Of a DNA stretch of 64,000 nt, positions 11,493-25,100 are shown piece after piece. This DNA comes from a bacterium. GTDB taxonomy: Bacteria > Patescibacteriota > Gracilibacteria > BD1-5 > UBA6164. The DNA lies in NCBI GenBank assembly GCA_024635475.1, contig JAGXIW010000003.1, positions 124,001-188,000 of the forward strand. Reading direction: 5' to 3'. Every line of letters starts with the position of its first letter. Within the stretch, counting starts at the first letter, position 1. The notes under the pieces were generated by a model that worked only from the letters and a program-made list of their open reading frames with translations, searched no databases and was not told the origin of the DNA. The position numbers and the translations under genes are program-made.

Positions 11493-12444
11493 ATCTAAAC
11501 AAAGAAGTTAAATAAATAAGCAGAAACAAAAATGAAACAATAACAAAATTTCTAGTTAAATCACTATAATTTTCTTTATTTGTAACAAGTACTTTTTTAG
11601 ATACATCTCTCAACAAAGATGCAAGATCTTTTATATTTGATAATTTATCTAAGTTATAATAATCTCAAGAAAAGAAATTTGCTATACTTTTTAAACTATT
11701 TTCATTTAATTTTGTTAGGACTTTTTCCCCATTGTATGTTTTGTAAACTATCTGTCAAAAAGGATCCTGTCAAATTGGGATATAAGCTCAGGAAGTAGTT
11801 CAAACTCAAACTACAAGTAACTTAACTTTTTTATTATTTTTCAAATCACTTAGTTCAGTTAAATCAATGCTATTTTCATCGCTTCCATCTGAAATCAAAA
11901 CTAAAGCTCCAAAATCATTATCATCTGTAAAGTTTTTAAATCAGTCTTTAATTGCATCTTTTAGATTTGTTCATTGTTTTGAAACATTATTTTCATCTAC
12001 TGAAGTAAGTATCGTTAAAAACAGATTTTCATCATCAGTAAAAGGTAAAGTTCTAATAGCATCTCCAGCAAATACTACTAAACCATACTTATTTCATGTG
12101 TTTTCAATTATAAAATCATTTATAAATTCTTTTGAAGCTACAAGTCTAGAGTATGTATCTTTTTTTTCTTTCATATCCATTGCATTCATACTTTTTGATA
12201 CATCCAGTACAAAAACTATATTTGTTCACTCTTTTTCTATATTTTCTTTTTTTAATGATTTTATTCAAAAGATAGGAAGAAGTAATATTAAAAACGAGAT
12301 AATCAGAGATACAATTCAATAAAATCTCTGTTTATTTTTTGTTTTTTTATACTCCAAAAATTGAAAATAAAATACAACTAAAGATATTACAAAAAGTAAT
12401 ATAAAAATTGTGATTGAGAATTTATTTAAGTTTGAGATTATCAT
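11476..12444 (-). CDS. BatB-like membrane protein with von Willebrand A domain
   Basis: 322 residues. Two N-terminal transmembrane segments (about 10-28 and 44-62) are followed by a vWA domain starting with the metal-ion site 'FVLDVSKSMNAMD' (DxSxS) near residue 80, with 'LISDGSDEN' as a later metal ligand, and by a C-terminal membrane segment ('NFVIVSFLFLLIYLTSLF'). This is the BatA/BatB architecture. A second vWA gene lies upstream and a TPR gene overlaps the 3' end, so the three very likely act as a complex at the membrane. Usual Bat loci also contain a MoxR-type AAA+ ATPase, which is not seen next to these genes. Confidence 0.87.
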
Positions 12445-12501
12445 AAAAAATTAATATTTTAAATTTTAGAATTAACATTTTCGATTTGTATCAATGGGAT
12501 T

Positions 12502-12574
12502 CTTAAGGGGTAACTTCGCCGTAAAACGATTATCAAAACATACTAGCATCTCTGCGAAGATTTACCGCCTTAAG
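12502..12574. repeat. Imperfect inverted repeat in a Bat intergenic gap
   Basis: Arms at 12502-12519 (CTTAAGGGGTAACTTCGC) and 12554-12574 (GCGAAGATTTACCGCCTTAAG) can pair with small bulges. The CTTAAGG and CTTCGC words also occur in the TGTCATTCTGAG-bounded elements elsewhere in the window, so this may be a decayed relative. The rest of the 190-base gap holds short A/T hairpins only. Confidence 0.5.
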
Positions 12575-12634
12575 CATTTTTCTTACTTTTTATGCAAAAA
12601 GTAAATGTAATTATATTGTTTTTCTAAAAAGAAA

Positions 12635-13627
12635 CTATATCCTTACTTTCTTAAAAAGTAAAACTATAAACATACTCTCTAAAAACAATAGTACATAGTA
12701 AAAATACTCATACTTTGTCTCGTAGAGCTTTTTTATCTCAACTTCTATATCCTTCTTTTCAATTTTATCTATATCATCAAATATCTTTTTAAAAACTTCT
12801 TTTGAAGTTGCTCTATAATACTTTCATCATGTTTCTGATGCAATTTTTTTTAGAGTCTCTTCATCTATTCATCATATTTCAACTTTTTGTTTGTTTCATA
12901 ATACATCATACACATAAACAAATGTCTTTTCAAGTCATCAAATTCATATAGTATAAGACTTGATTTTTTTATCTTTTAATAATTTTAGTGCGATTGTAGG
13001 TTGTAATCATTTATTTGCTTCTCAATCAGTTACAATTATCATAACTTTTTCTCTATTTTCACTTTTCTTATCAAATAAATAACTTCCCATAAGCATAGCA
13101 TCTCACATCGCTGTTCATTGCAAATTATAAGTATTTTGATTAATAGTAAAAGTATTTATACCATTTACATATTCTTTTAAAAATCCATAATCAAAAGTCA
13201 GTGGAATAGAAGTAAATGGTTTTCCTGAAAACACCACTAATCAAACTCTATCTGTTTTTAAATTTCAAAGAAAATATGAAATAACATCTCTAGCTACACT
13301 TATTCTATTTGGATCTAAATCTGTAGCTTCCATACTATAACTTATATCAAAAACAAGTACAATATCAATACCATTTTTCTTGATTTTTTCTGTGGTACTT
13401 TTTACATTTGGATTAGCTAAAATAGTTACATACAAAATACTTATGAGCAATAAAAGTAGAAAAAATGAATAATAATAAAAACTGTTTTGTTTGTAAACCT
13501 GTTTCAAATCTTCAAAAAATGCAAATTTAATCTTATTTTTCTTTCTAACAAACAAAAATCCTATTACAAAAAATAATGGAATTAAAAGTAAAAAATATGT
13601 TTTATCTAAGAAAATTAAATTATTCAT
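12635..13627 (-). CDS. BatA-like membrane protein with von Willebrand A domain
   Basis: 330 residues with two transmembrane segments near 8-26 and 53-72, a vWA domain opening with 'VLVFDISYSMEATD' (MIDAS DxSxS), a conserved 'GTAMGDAML' threonine loop, 'IIVTDGEANKG', and a C-terminal membrane helix ('YYVLLFLESMFIVLLF'). This is the BatA layout. It is the promoter-proximal gene of the BatA, BatB, TPR group on the minus strand and starts 73 bases from the divergent ksgA. Its role in envelope stress or protein assembly is family knowledge; nothing here shows the partner or substrate. Confidence 0.88.
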
Positions 13628-13643
13628 TTTTATTTATGAGTTC

Positions 13644-13670
13644 TTTACATATAATAAACCTTATTATAAT
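13644..13670 (+). promoter_or_regulatory. Candidate promoter of ksgA
   Basis: TTTACA (13644-13649) and TATAAT (13665-13670) are spaced by 15 bases, about 30 bases before the ksgA start in the 73-base divergent gap with batA. The -10 box is perfect; the spacing is short and the region is AT-rich, so this is tentative. Confidence 0.4.
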
Positions 13671-13691
13671 AAATCTTTTATTTTTTCATAA

Positions 13692-14549
<858 letters not shown>

Positions 14550-14614
14550 ATAAATTATTGTTGATTTAGTACTTATTTTAAATATATTTAATTTATTATT
14601 TTGTAATATCTTTT

Positions 14615-15907
14615 ATGAAAAAACTTAAACAAGAACTACTTGATAGATGACTTTTATACCAATTTACAAATGATAGTTTATTTGAAAAATTTGATAAGTG
14701 AGAATGAAGTTTTTATTGTGGATTTGATCCTACTGCCGATTCTCTTCATTTAGGTAATTTTATCGGTTTTATGGTATGAGTTCATCTTATGAGAAGGTGA
14801 AATAACTATATAGCTTTAACTTGATGAGCAACTGGAATGATTTGAGACCCAGGATGAAAAGAAAGTGAAAGAAACTTTTTATCTGAAGAAATTTTAGATA
14901 ATAATCAAAAAAAGATTTCTACACAAATCTCCACAATTCTTGAAAATCTAAAAAGCTTCACTTGAGATAATTTTAAATACTCTTTTGTTAATAACAAAGA
15001 TTTCTATACTGGTATGGGTTTTCTTGATTTCCTAAGGGAAGTATGAAAATATATTACAGTAAACTCAATGATAAATAAAGATACAGTCAAAAAGAGAATA
15101 GAAGACCCAACAAAATCTATATCATATACAGAATTTTCTTATCAATTATTACAATGATATGATTATTGTAAATTATTTAAAGATGATTCAGTTACTCTTC
15201 AAATTTGATGACAAGATCAATGGTGAAACCTGCTTACTTGAACAGAATTAATCAGGAAAAAATATGATGCAGAAGTTCATGCACTAACTTGGCCACTTAT
15301 AACAGATTCTACAGGTAAAAAATTTGGTAAAAGTGAATGAAATGCTATGTTTTTAGATAAAAGTAAAACAAGTCCTTACTTTATTTATCAGTATTTTATG
15401 AATACTTCTGATGAAGATATAGGCAAATATATGAAAATGCTTACTTTACTAGAAACTGAAGAAATAGATAAAATAGTATGAAATCATTTGCAAAATCCAG
15501 AAAAAAGAGAATGACAAAAATTACTTGCATACAAGATAGTTGAGATAATTCATTGAGAAAAAGATGCTAAGATTGCAGAAAAAATCTCAAACTTAATGTT
15601 CTCAGATCAAGATAAAGTAGAAATAATTAAAAATTCTAACAAAGATGAATTGAGTAGTATTTTTGCAGAACTTGGTTGATATACATACAATGACGAAAAT
15701 CTTTTTGAAATGATTGTAAAATCAGGTTTAGCGACAAGTAATAGTGATGCAAGGAAAACTATAGAATCTGGAGCTTTTTATATAAATGAGCAAAAAATCA
15801 CAGATATAAAATATGATTTTAGTAATGATTTTATAAATTGAATCTTACTTATAAGAAAATGAAAGAAGAATTTTAAATTAATTATCAAGGAAATACAGAA
15901 TAATTAA
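14615..15907 (+). CDS. tyrS: Tyrosyl-tRNA synthetase
   Basis: 430 residues, the normal bacterial TyrRS length. The class I signature 'DSLHLGN' (HIGH motif) is near residue 45, 'KFGKSEG' (KMSKS motif) near 236, and the tyrosine pocket '[13 protein letters not shown]' and 'GGQDQWGNLLTG' are intact. A C-terminal S4-type RNA-binding domain begins near residue 350 ('[20 protein letters not shown]'). The protein charges tRNA-Tyr in the cytoplasm. Many conserved glycines are TGA. A terminator hairpin follows after a palindromic repeat element. Confidence 0.97.
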
Positions 15908-15914
15908 TTTTTTC

Positions 15915-16006
15915 TGTCATACTGAGTATAACGAAGTATCCCTTTAACCTTAATAAATACACTAAACATCGCTTAAGGGATTCTTCGCTAATCGCTCAGA
16001 ATGACA
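15915..16006. repeat. Palindromic repeat element, intergenic copy
   Basis: A 92-base element bounded by TGTCATACTGAG and CTCAGAATGACA, with internal GAAGTATCCCTTTAA and TTAAGGGATTCTTCGC that can also pair. The same ends and core recur inside dnaE at 32870-32959 and 35780-35873. This copy lies between the convergent tyrS and giant genes. No transposase is present, so it would be a non-autonomous (MITE or RPE-like) element. Confidence 0.8.
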
Positions 16007-16035
16007 ATTATTTCGTTATTCCTTAAGTAATAAAA

Positions 16036-16075
16036 CAAAAAGCAATTTCTTTAAATTCAAAGAAATTGCTTTTTG
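16036..16075. terminator. Bidirectional terminator between tyrS and the giant gene
   Basis: A 17-base perfect stem (CAAAAAGCAATTTCTTT and its complement) with a 6-base loop, followed by T-rich sequence on the plus strand and by an A/T-rich tract on the minus side. It lies between the convergent tyrS and the giant gene and can serve both. Confidence 0.8.
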
Positions 16076-16110
16076 TTTTTCTATCCTCTATATTCTACTT
16101 TCTATTAAGT

Positions 16111-19100
16111 CTATTTAACTATATAATTTCACTCAAACACTTTCATAAGTACTTCTCAAACATATATGTCTTTTTTGCTATCATAAAGTTTAAAAACTAT
16201 ATTATCTCAATAATTACTATACTCTAACTTATAATTATCATCTTTTGTATAAATCTTTCAATCTGGAAATATACTAAATAATGCTGTTTTATTTAAGTCT
16301 GAAGCAGAATAAATAGATATAACTCATGGATTATATGGAACCGTTAATGGTAATTGATAATAATAATAATCACTATAGTTATCTATCTTTACATATATTC
16401 ATTCTGTATCTATATCTTTAAAATTATCAACCTCCGATAAATCTCCTAATCCATTAAAATTAAAATATTGATAAAATATATCTCAAGTATTATCTCACAA
16501 AATCATTTTTACATATGATTTATCGTTCTCATTATCATTTGAAGGTAATACTTTTATTTTTCATCAAGGTAAATTATTTATAGTTATCTTTCAAGTATAT
16601 TCATTCACAGATGCTATATTTATCCCATCTTTCGTTATATTTAATCATTTATTATTTTCTGGGTTTAATGAGAAAGTATATGCTCCTGAAGAATTTGTAT
16701 AAATTTTTTGTGTTCAAATATTATCCAAAATCTTAGAAATAACTCATCACCTATATCTATATAAATTTACTGGTTCATTTGCCAGTTCTTCTTCTAATTT
16801 TCAAGTAATTGTAGTTCACGTATAGTTTTCTATTTCCACATCTGGAGAATATACTTCAAATCATACTTGTTTATAATTTACATTTCAAGCTAAGTCCTTC
16901 AATGTTATTCAAATATCTTTACTAACTAACTCTTCATAAGGACCAAAATCAGCTTTTACTGTTTTTGTTGTAATTTTTATATTTGGCTTATCTAAATCTC
17001 TATCATTAGTAGTATCTCAATCACTATCTGAATCTATTTTCAAATCCATATCAATGTAGAAATCACTAAATCAAGATGTATCATATAAATAAGGAGTAAA
17101 ATTATATGTGTATTTTTGATAAATTGGTATTTTTATAGATTCATCTAAGTGAAGATCAGGTTTTGTTGTATCAGATGATATCTGAGGTGACAATAAAACT
17201 TGACTAGATCTAGTTCATAAAATTCATTCTTTAAAAGGAAGAGCTCTAGAATAATAGTAATCGTTGTCTTCTTTTATATATATCATATAAGTAGTTTTTT
17301 TCTGTCATAAATCGTATAATTCATATTGTCTAGTATCTCTGAAATCTATATTATTTTCAGTTCAATCATAATATCTTATATCTATATGTGAAGATTCATT
17401 AAATAATTCATTGTCTTTTTCTAATAATATCTTAGTTCAAGAAAATAATGGTAAGTATAAATGATCTTTTATTAATTGTCATGATAAAGTCTTTTCATCT
17501 TTTCATTCAACATAAGCATTTCACTCTAAAGAAAATATTCTAATTTTCTCATTAAATTTTATGTTATTATAACTGCCTACAGTTATTTCATTTTTATCTT
17601 CTGAATCTCATTTATAATATCATAATATAAATGGGGTTCTTCATGCATATAACTTTGTATCTACAGATATAGAAGCAATACTTCAACTAGATAAGCTTTC
17701 CTTTATATTTTTTGCTTCTTTTGTTGTTAATTTTATATCATCATTTATAGTATTTCAAACATTATTTATATATGCTATATTTTTACTTACTATATAACCT
17801 GTTTGACTTTTCTCTTTTATTTTGGTTATATTATCTACATCAGCAAATGAATCAATTATGTTTTTCTTTATACCTTTTGGAATATATTCATCATGATTTT
17901 CATTTAAATATTTATCAATTATTGAGAAAAATTCTAATCTAAAATTATTTATACTGTTATCTGTTGGTGCATCAAAAGAAAAATTGATAAAAGAGTCAAA
18001 AGATACAGATTCTTTGATATTATTAAGTGCTTCATAATAAATATCTCAATTAAAAAATTTATTATCATCTATATCTAATACCAAAGCATCTGATATTTCA
18101 TTTTTTGTTTTGACTTCTCTTTTTGTATTTTCTTTTATATATAATTCACCTTTTACCATATACAATATATCTTCATCTTTGTCATTATCAAAATCAACAT
18201 GACCAATTTCTTCTGATCATCATAATTCTTCTATATAATCAAACAATCTATAATTTTCTTTTTTCGGTTTATCTTCTTCTGACAAATCTTGTTCATCTTT
18301 TATTTCTTGAGGAGTCATTTCCTCTAGTAATTTTTCTTTTTTTTCTACTACATAAATTCATTTATAATTATATTTATATATTTCACCTCCTGTTCCAGAA
18401 CTACAAGTAGAAGCAATTCAAGTTGAAGTTGTTGTAGTATATTGAGACTCTTGTTCATTTAAAGCAACCAATTTTTCCATAGAACTATTCAATCAAGCTG
18501 AAACTCTTGCTAATAATTTAGATCAATCTTGTTTTAAGTCTTTTTGTTCATTATTTTTATCAGTCAATAAATTCATTGTTGCCTTAACAGTTTCAAAATT
18601 ATGTTTTCTCATTAATTCATTGTATCATTCTACATTTGAATCAGTTATACTATCTATAAATTTTATATTACTTTTATTTTCAAAATCTTTTATAGATTTT
18701 ATTTGTTCTTTTGTAACTTGTTTTTCAGTATTTATTATACTTTTTAGAGTATCAAATTTAGCCTTATTTTTCTCTTTTAAGTCATTTATAAATTTATCTT
18801 CTTTAGAATAAGTCATGTTTGCTACATCTTTCCATAAAGTTCTTAATTTTCCTATATTTTCTTCACTTCATAAATTTTTGCTTGCTAATCATTTATTAAC
18901 TAGAGATATAAACTCTTTATTTGATACTGTTTCCTCATTATTATTTTGTATGTATGAATATATGTTATAAAATCCGTACACAAGAAATTTGGCTAGATTA
19001 TTTCATTGTGTTAATTCAGCTTTATTGATTACCTGTTCTCAATTAACATTTGTGGAATTTGATTTTTCCAACATACCCGATGTATCTCATAAATCTACCT

Positions 19101-22100
19101 CTACAGTATCAGGTAATACATTAGAGAAATCTAAATCTGGTAGTTTATTATTAAATAAATTAACAATATCATTTGTAAAATTATTTAAAGGTTTAACTCA
19201 TTGTTTTACAAATTCTAGTATAAAATCGGCTTCAACCTCAAAATTTACATAAGTTGTGACATCTATAGAATCCACAAAAGCAAAAGAATATTGTGGTAGA
19301 CTCATATCCAAAAAGTCTAGAGACATAAACCCTTGTCTATCTGTTAAATAAGCTATTTTGGTTCAAGCTGTCCATTCTGGAGCAAATGGAGACTTTTGTA
19401 ATAAACATTGTATTTTTGTTACTATTTGAAGTATTTTTATAACTACTTCTATAACAGAAAGTATCTTTGGTAATTTTGGTGGTGGTGGTAAGTTTGGCAA
19501 TTCAACAGTAGGTAGAGTAGGTAAATCTGGTAATTCTGGGATTTTTAAAGAAGGAAGTATCGGTAGAGTTGGTAGTTTTATTTTTACATTAGGAATATCT
19601 GGTAGATAAAGTTTTGGTAGATAAGGAATAACTATTGGTCTAGTATTGAAATTGAAATCAGGTAATGTAATATCTAATCATACTTTTATATTATGTAAAT
19701 CAATAACTATATTTGGCCATTTAGGAAATTGTATAACTGGGATTTTTGGAATTATCATACTCACAAGTTTCCATATAAAAGTCCGTAAATCAAATCTCTC
19801 ATTTTTACATTCTTTACAACTTTTATCATATTCATCAAACAAATCAAGAATAATTTGCCATGATTTTAATATAGCTTTTATAAGCACATATAATTCAACC
19901 CAAGCTTTAAACCTCTTACCGTTAGATCACAACCGTCCTCAAAATAATTTATATATAGTATCAACACTACACATAATTTGATTTAACCGATCTTCTTTTT
20001 TATTTAATAATTTTACTAAATTTTCAGGGAATTTTTTATATTCTTCAATTATTGCTATATTTTTATCAAGAGATCTTATAAGTGCTTTAGCATCAACTAT
20101 AATACTATCTCAAGCAGATTTCTGAGCATCATCTAAAGATCCCCGTTTATTTTTAACTCTTTCTAATTCTTCTTGCCGTTGTTTTTTTGTTAATTCAAAA
20201 TTGATTTTGGCTTTCAATAAAGAAGTCTTTGTTATCCAAGGTACATTTACATTTACAGTTTGTGATTTTAGATTAACCATTGGAAGACTTCAAATAAAAT
20301 CATACACAGCTTTTATTCCAGAAGTTGTTTGAGATGGATTAAAATCTTTTTCTAACACTTGTTTTTGTTGTTGTAATTTAAGTGTCATACATTCAAAATA
20401 TCAATCATCAGATTCTGTTTTTTCACTACAATTCATATCTGATATTTTTTCTTCTGTCTTCGCTAAATCATCTGATAAACCTTGTTGATTAGTAGCCCAT
20501 TCACTTTTTCAACTTTTAAAAGCATCTGTTATTCAGTCAAAGAAATTTCCCCATTTGTAATCTGTTATTCAAGAAAAATCTGGTAATATAACAATTAGTG
20601 ATGGAAAACTTGTCAATTTTGTAACTATTTCTGCTATCTGTCTATTAACCCATTCCATCAAAAATTGAGGAAATGAACTTATTAAAGTATTTTTCAATTT
20701 TATAACATCTTTAAATTCTCAATTAGCTAAGGCACTTACATTTATATCAGCAATAAATGATACATCCACAGTATCCCCATTTTCCGTTCAATTTCATAAT
20801 TCTATTAATGGTTCTGTTTCGATAACATTATTAGCTCATCTACCTATATCAGCAAACGAATCAACTAATCATGACATAGCTAGTTCTGATCAATTTTCTT
20901 TGTACTCAATATAATTAGACATAAAATTTTGATCAAAAGAGAAGTTTTTTGTTTCAGCTTGTTTTTTAGTGTCAACACAACTTCAATTTGTAACTCAAAA
21001 TTCTCATCTTGTTTCTTCTTTTCAAGCTCATCATCAAGTTGTTCCAAAATTTTCTGCATAGTTTTTTTCCTGTACATCTCAATCAGATCAGGCTCACTTA
21101 CATCAAGCAAAAGGAAATGCAACTATTATACATTTTCACTGTGTTCAAATAATAGGAAATAATGAAGGTGGCGACTCTGTTTCTGACTGATTGTTTTTCC
21201 CAAAACATATAGCAAGTCAAATCGCTCAAGTAATTGTAGGAGTAACAAAAAGCCTAAAATTATTTTCTCATCTTCATTTTGGAGCTCAATCAAACCGTCA
21301 TCATGCTCAGTTTGGACAAGGTGGCCAAACTTTTACATAGCCACATCAAGTTTGTAATACTGCTGAAAAAATAGGTAATCATTCTCAAGTTTTTTGTCAA
21401 TCTCATACAGGATACCCCATCACAGAAGGATCATTTCATGGAGCTAGTGGTGCCCAATTTACAGGAGTACTGATACAACCTCATCATCAAAATCAATTAC
21501 AAAGACCACTTGCCACATTATCTATTCATTCACTAACCTCATCTATTCATTCATTTATAGAGGTAAGAAAATCCTTATCATCATCATAACTTTCAGTATC
21601 ATATGATGGAGTAGCATCTTCTGTATCAGGTATTCAATCAGTATCATCATCTTCATTAACCTGCTTTAGGGCTCAAGTAGAATATTCTATAGCTTTTGTT
21701 TTATCTACTGATCAAGCACTCTCTACCAATTCATCTATATAATCAGGAACTCCATTTTCATCTTCATCTAATCAATTTTTTTGGAATTCTTCGGGCAATT
21801 CTAAAGAATCTGTATTACAAGTTGAACTAGCTGTTCATTTTTCATAAGCTCTCTTTGAAGTTGATTTGAATATATCAGGATTTGTATTACATGATTTTTT
21901 ATCTGTTTTTATAATTATATCACCATATTCATCATCTCAATCTTCTCATTTTTCAAAATAACCTGTTTTTATCTCTCAGTAACTTAAAGGTATTAAAACT
22001 ACTTCATATTCTAATGTTATTTCTTCAGATGGGGCAAGAAAAAATCAATCAATCAAGAAATTATAATCTCAAACATTGTATTTTATGCTTGCTCCTGTAC

Positions 22101-25100
22101 TTGTTCTTATATTTTGTCATTTACCTATTTTTATGTTTCATTCTTCTTCAGAAAAATTAAACATAGTTGGTATCTTTTCAGCATAAGCGAGTTTTGTTTT
22201 CACCTGTCATGAAGTATTTTTTATATTTACAACAACTTTTACTTTATCTAAAGGGTTTAATTTTCACCCATCTAAATCTTTGTATTCTTTTTTTATATCA
22301 AATCAAAAATTAGAAGCATATTTATTTCTTACAAAAGATTTACTTTGTACATTATTACCACCACCATCTACATTACTATTTGAATATTCTTCCATATCAT
22401 TAATTCAATTTGACACTGCATTATATGCACTTCAAAAATTATCATCTTGCATTTGATTATCATCAAATATATCTATTGAAGATTCATCATTTAAGTTATA
22501 TGAGACTTTATCATATATAATATTATCGGTAAATTGTAAATTTATAGATTTCTTATCAACATCTACTTCATAATCTTTGACTTGAGTTTTATTTTCCTCT
22601 TTTATATTATCCAATACTGAAGTAGTAGTATTGTTATCTAATCAATCATAATAAATAGCTCAATCTCAATCATCTTTATCTTCATTTAAATATAAAGCAT
22701 ATCAATCTCAAACTTCAAGTTTTGTAAATTTTGGTATTTTTGGAGTTCCTCATCAATAAAAAATACTTATTATTCATGCACTATCTAGTGTTACAATATC
22801 TTTTATGCCATCATTATCCATATCAAATGCTGAAGTTTTTATTATACCTCAAGACATATTAAATTGTTCTTCTAAAGGTATTTTATAAAAGTTTTTTTCT
22901 TCATTATTCAATAAATATGGTTTTCATTTAGAAACATAAAATATATCATCATATCAATCTCAAGTAAAATCTCAAGCCTCAATAATTCATCCTGCCCCCA
23001 TTTCAGGCATATAAACGAGATTTCATTTTGTAGAAAAATCAAATTTTCATCTATTTTCTATGATTTCTACATATGAATCATTTTTTAATAAAAGAATATC
23101 TTGAAGATTATCGTTATTGTAATCAAAAGTTTTATATCATACATTTTTTTCATCTTTTGATATCTGTTTTCAAATAGTACTATCAAAACTTCTAAATATT
23201 ATTTCTTCTTCTAACATACAATTTCATGGAGGTGGAAGTTCATCACCAAAACGTTCTAGATAAATTGGGCCTATCTCATTCCATCGATTTGTATGATTTT
23301 TATCTACTACACGAACATCGAATATTGCACCACCTACTTGTATTTTATCTACATATCAAAGTGGCTCTAAATATGCCTCTGCATCATATCATATTTTTCT
23401 AAGTGCTATAGCCAATCTTTGTAATGCATCTGAATCAGTTGAGGTTATTCATTTTATAGCCTTAAAAAAATCTGCAACTATATTATCATTATTTGTAATT
23501 TTACACAATCATTTTCAGGCACCCCCTTTTGTCATTGATGTTTTTTCTCACCGTTTCATCCAAGCTATTTCAGTTCTGATTTTATCTTTTGGCTTTGGTC
23601 AAGCCAAATGATATGCAAAATCACTTATTATAAATCAAACTGTTTCTCATTTTTCAGGTTTCCGATCATCAGGTAATAGCTCACTACCTTTATAACCATT
23701 AGCATGATGATTTATCCATCTTCAACTTACTATAGTATCGGTATTATGATTAATACCGCTAGGATCATTAATTGTACCTAACCACTCAACCGCGGAACCA
23801 TACCGTGTAGAACCTTTTTTTACTATAACAATAATACTAGCAGCTTTTTGCTCTGGTTCTAAAGTACGATATTTTAATATATTACTAATTTCCTGATCAA
23901 ATTTAATAATTCCTGGCCGAAAATCTGGGGAAGGATTAAATACTTTAAGATCTGATTTAATTTCCCGATCACAAACATTATCTGTATCTGAATCCCATTT
24001 TATATCATTACAACTAGGTTTTTTATCTTCATTTTCATCTTCTTCTTTTTCTTTACATTCTCCAAATTTAGCACTTTCTTCTCCATCACCCCACTTCATC
24101 CATGCTATTTTACTTTTTATTGGTTGATTATTTTTTACTCACATTCTAACTAGACCACTCATTACAAATCAATAAGTTTCTCACTCCTCAGCTTTGACCC
24201 CTTTATCAAGTAAAAAGACATCTGACTTTTTTTTACTTTTTTGATTTGGCCTCATCCGTTCCCATGTACTTGCTTTCCATTTACCATTTTGTTTAAAAAT
24301 TACCCATGGGTTTGCGACTACAGGGGAGTCTTCAGAATCATACCGCATCTTATCTTGTAATATATTTGTAATTTCTTGATTTAAAGTTATAGCCCCTCAA
24401 CCTACTTTTACATCAAGATCTGATTTAACTTCCCGATCACAAAAATTTATTCAATGCTGTTCTGCATCAACCCATTCAATTTCTTCACAAGTTGGTGCTT
24501 TATCACATTTTTCCATATCTGATGGAAATTTTTCTTTGACATTTTTTAGTTTTACAACTGGATCTCAGAGATTTATAAGTGAAAAAGAAGCATATTTTTT
24601 TGTTGATTCTCATACTGTTTCTCAAGCTGCATAAAGCAATAGAGATTTATTTGACTCACTCCACCCTGCCTTATAATTTTCCTTGAATGATTCATATGAG
24701 AATCAAGGGGTTTGAGAAAAAATGTTTAAATCGTTTTCATCTGCAAAAGGATCATTATAATAAATAGCCAAAGCACTATTTTCTTTTGATTCAAAATATC
24801 TACTTCAATATTTATTTGAATCAAGATAAACTATTATTGAGTTTTTTATTGAGCTTATTTTAGATTCAAGTATTTTATCATCCTTTGTTATATTTAATTT
24901 TCAATCAATCAAATTGTAAGAAAAAATTCCCACAACATCATCTCATTCTTTTATTGAAAAAATCACTTCACTTGAATCTTCTAAATCATTCTCAGGTTCA
25001 TAATTTTCTATAGATACAAAATTATTATTTGATATTTCTCAATCATTATTAACTTTAAAAATTATATCTCAAAAATTGTTTTTCAACAATAAATCATCTC

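Noticed and set aside
11867-12322. A 151-codon plus-strand ORF
   Set aside because: It is antisense to the vWA domain of the BatB-like gene, whose motifs are clear.
15915-16006. A CRISPR-like repeat
   Set aside because: Copies are dispersed singly, not in a regular array with spacers, and no cas gene is present.
20880-21122. A minus-strand ORF in another frame, suggesting a frameshift in the giant gene
   Set aside because: The giant-gene frame is fully open here when read codon by codon; the other frame is a lysine/glutamate-rich shadow.
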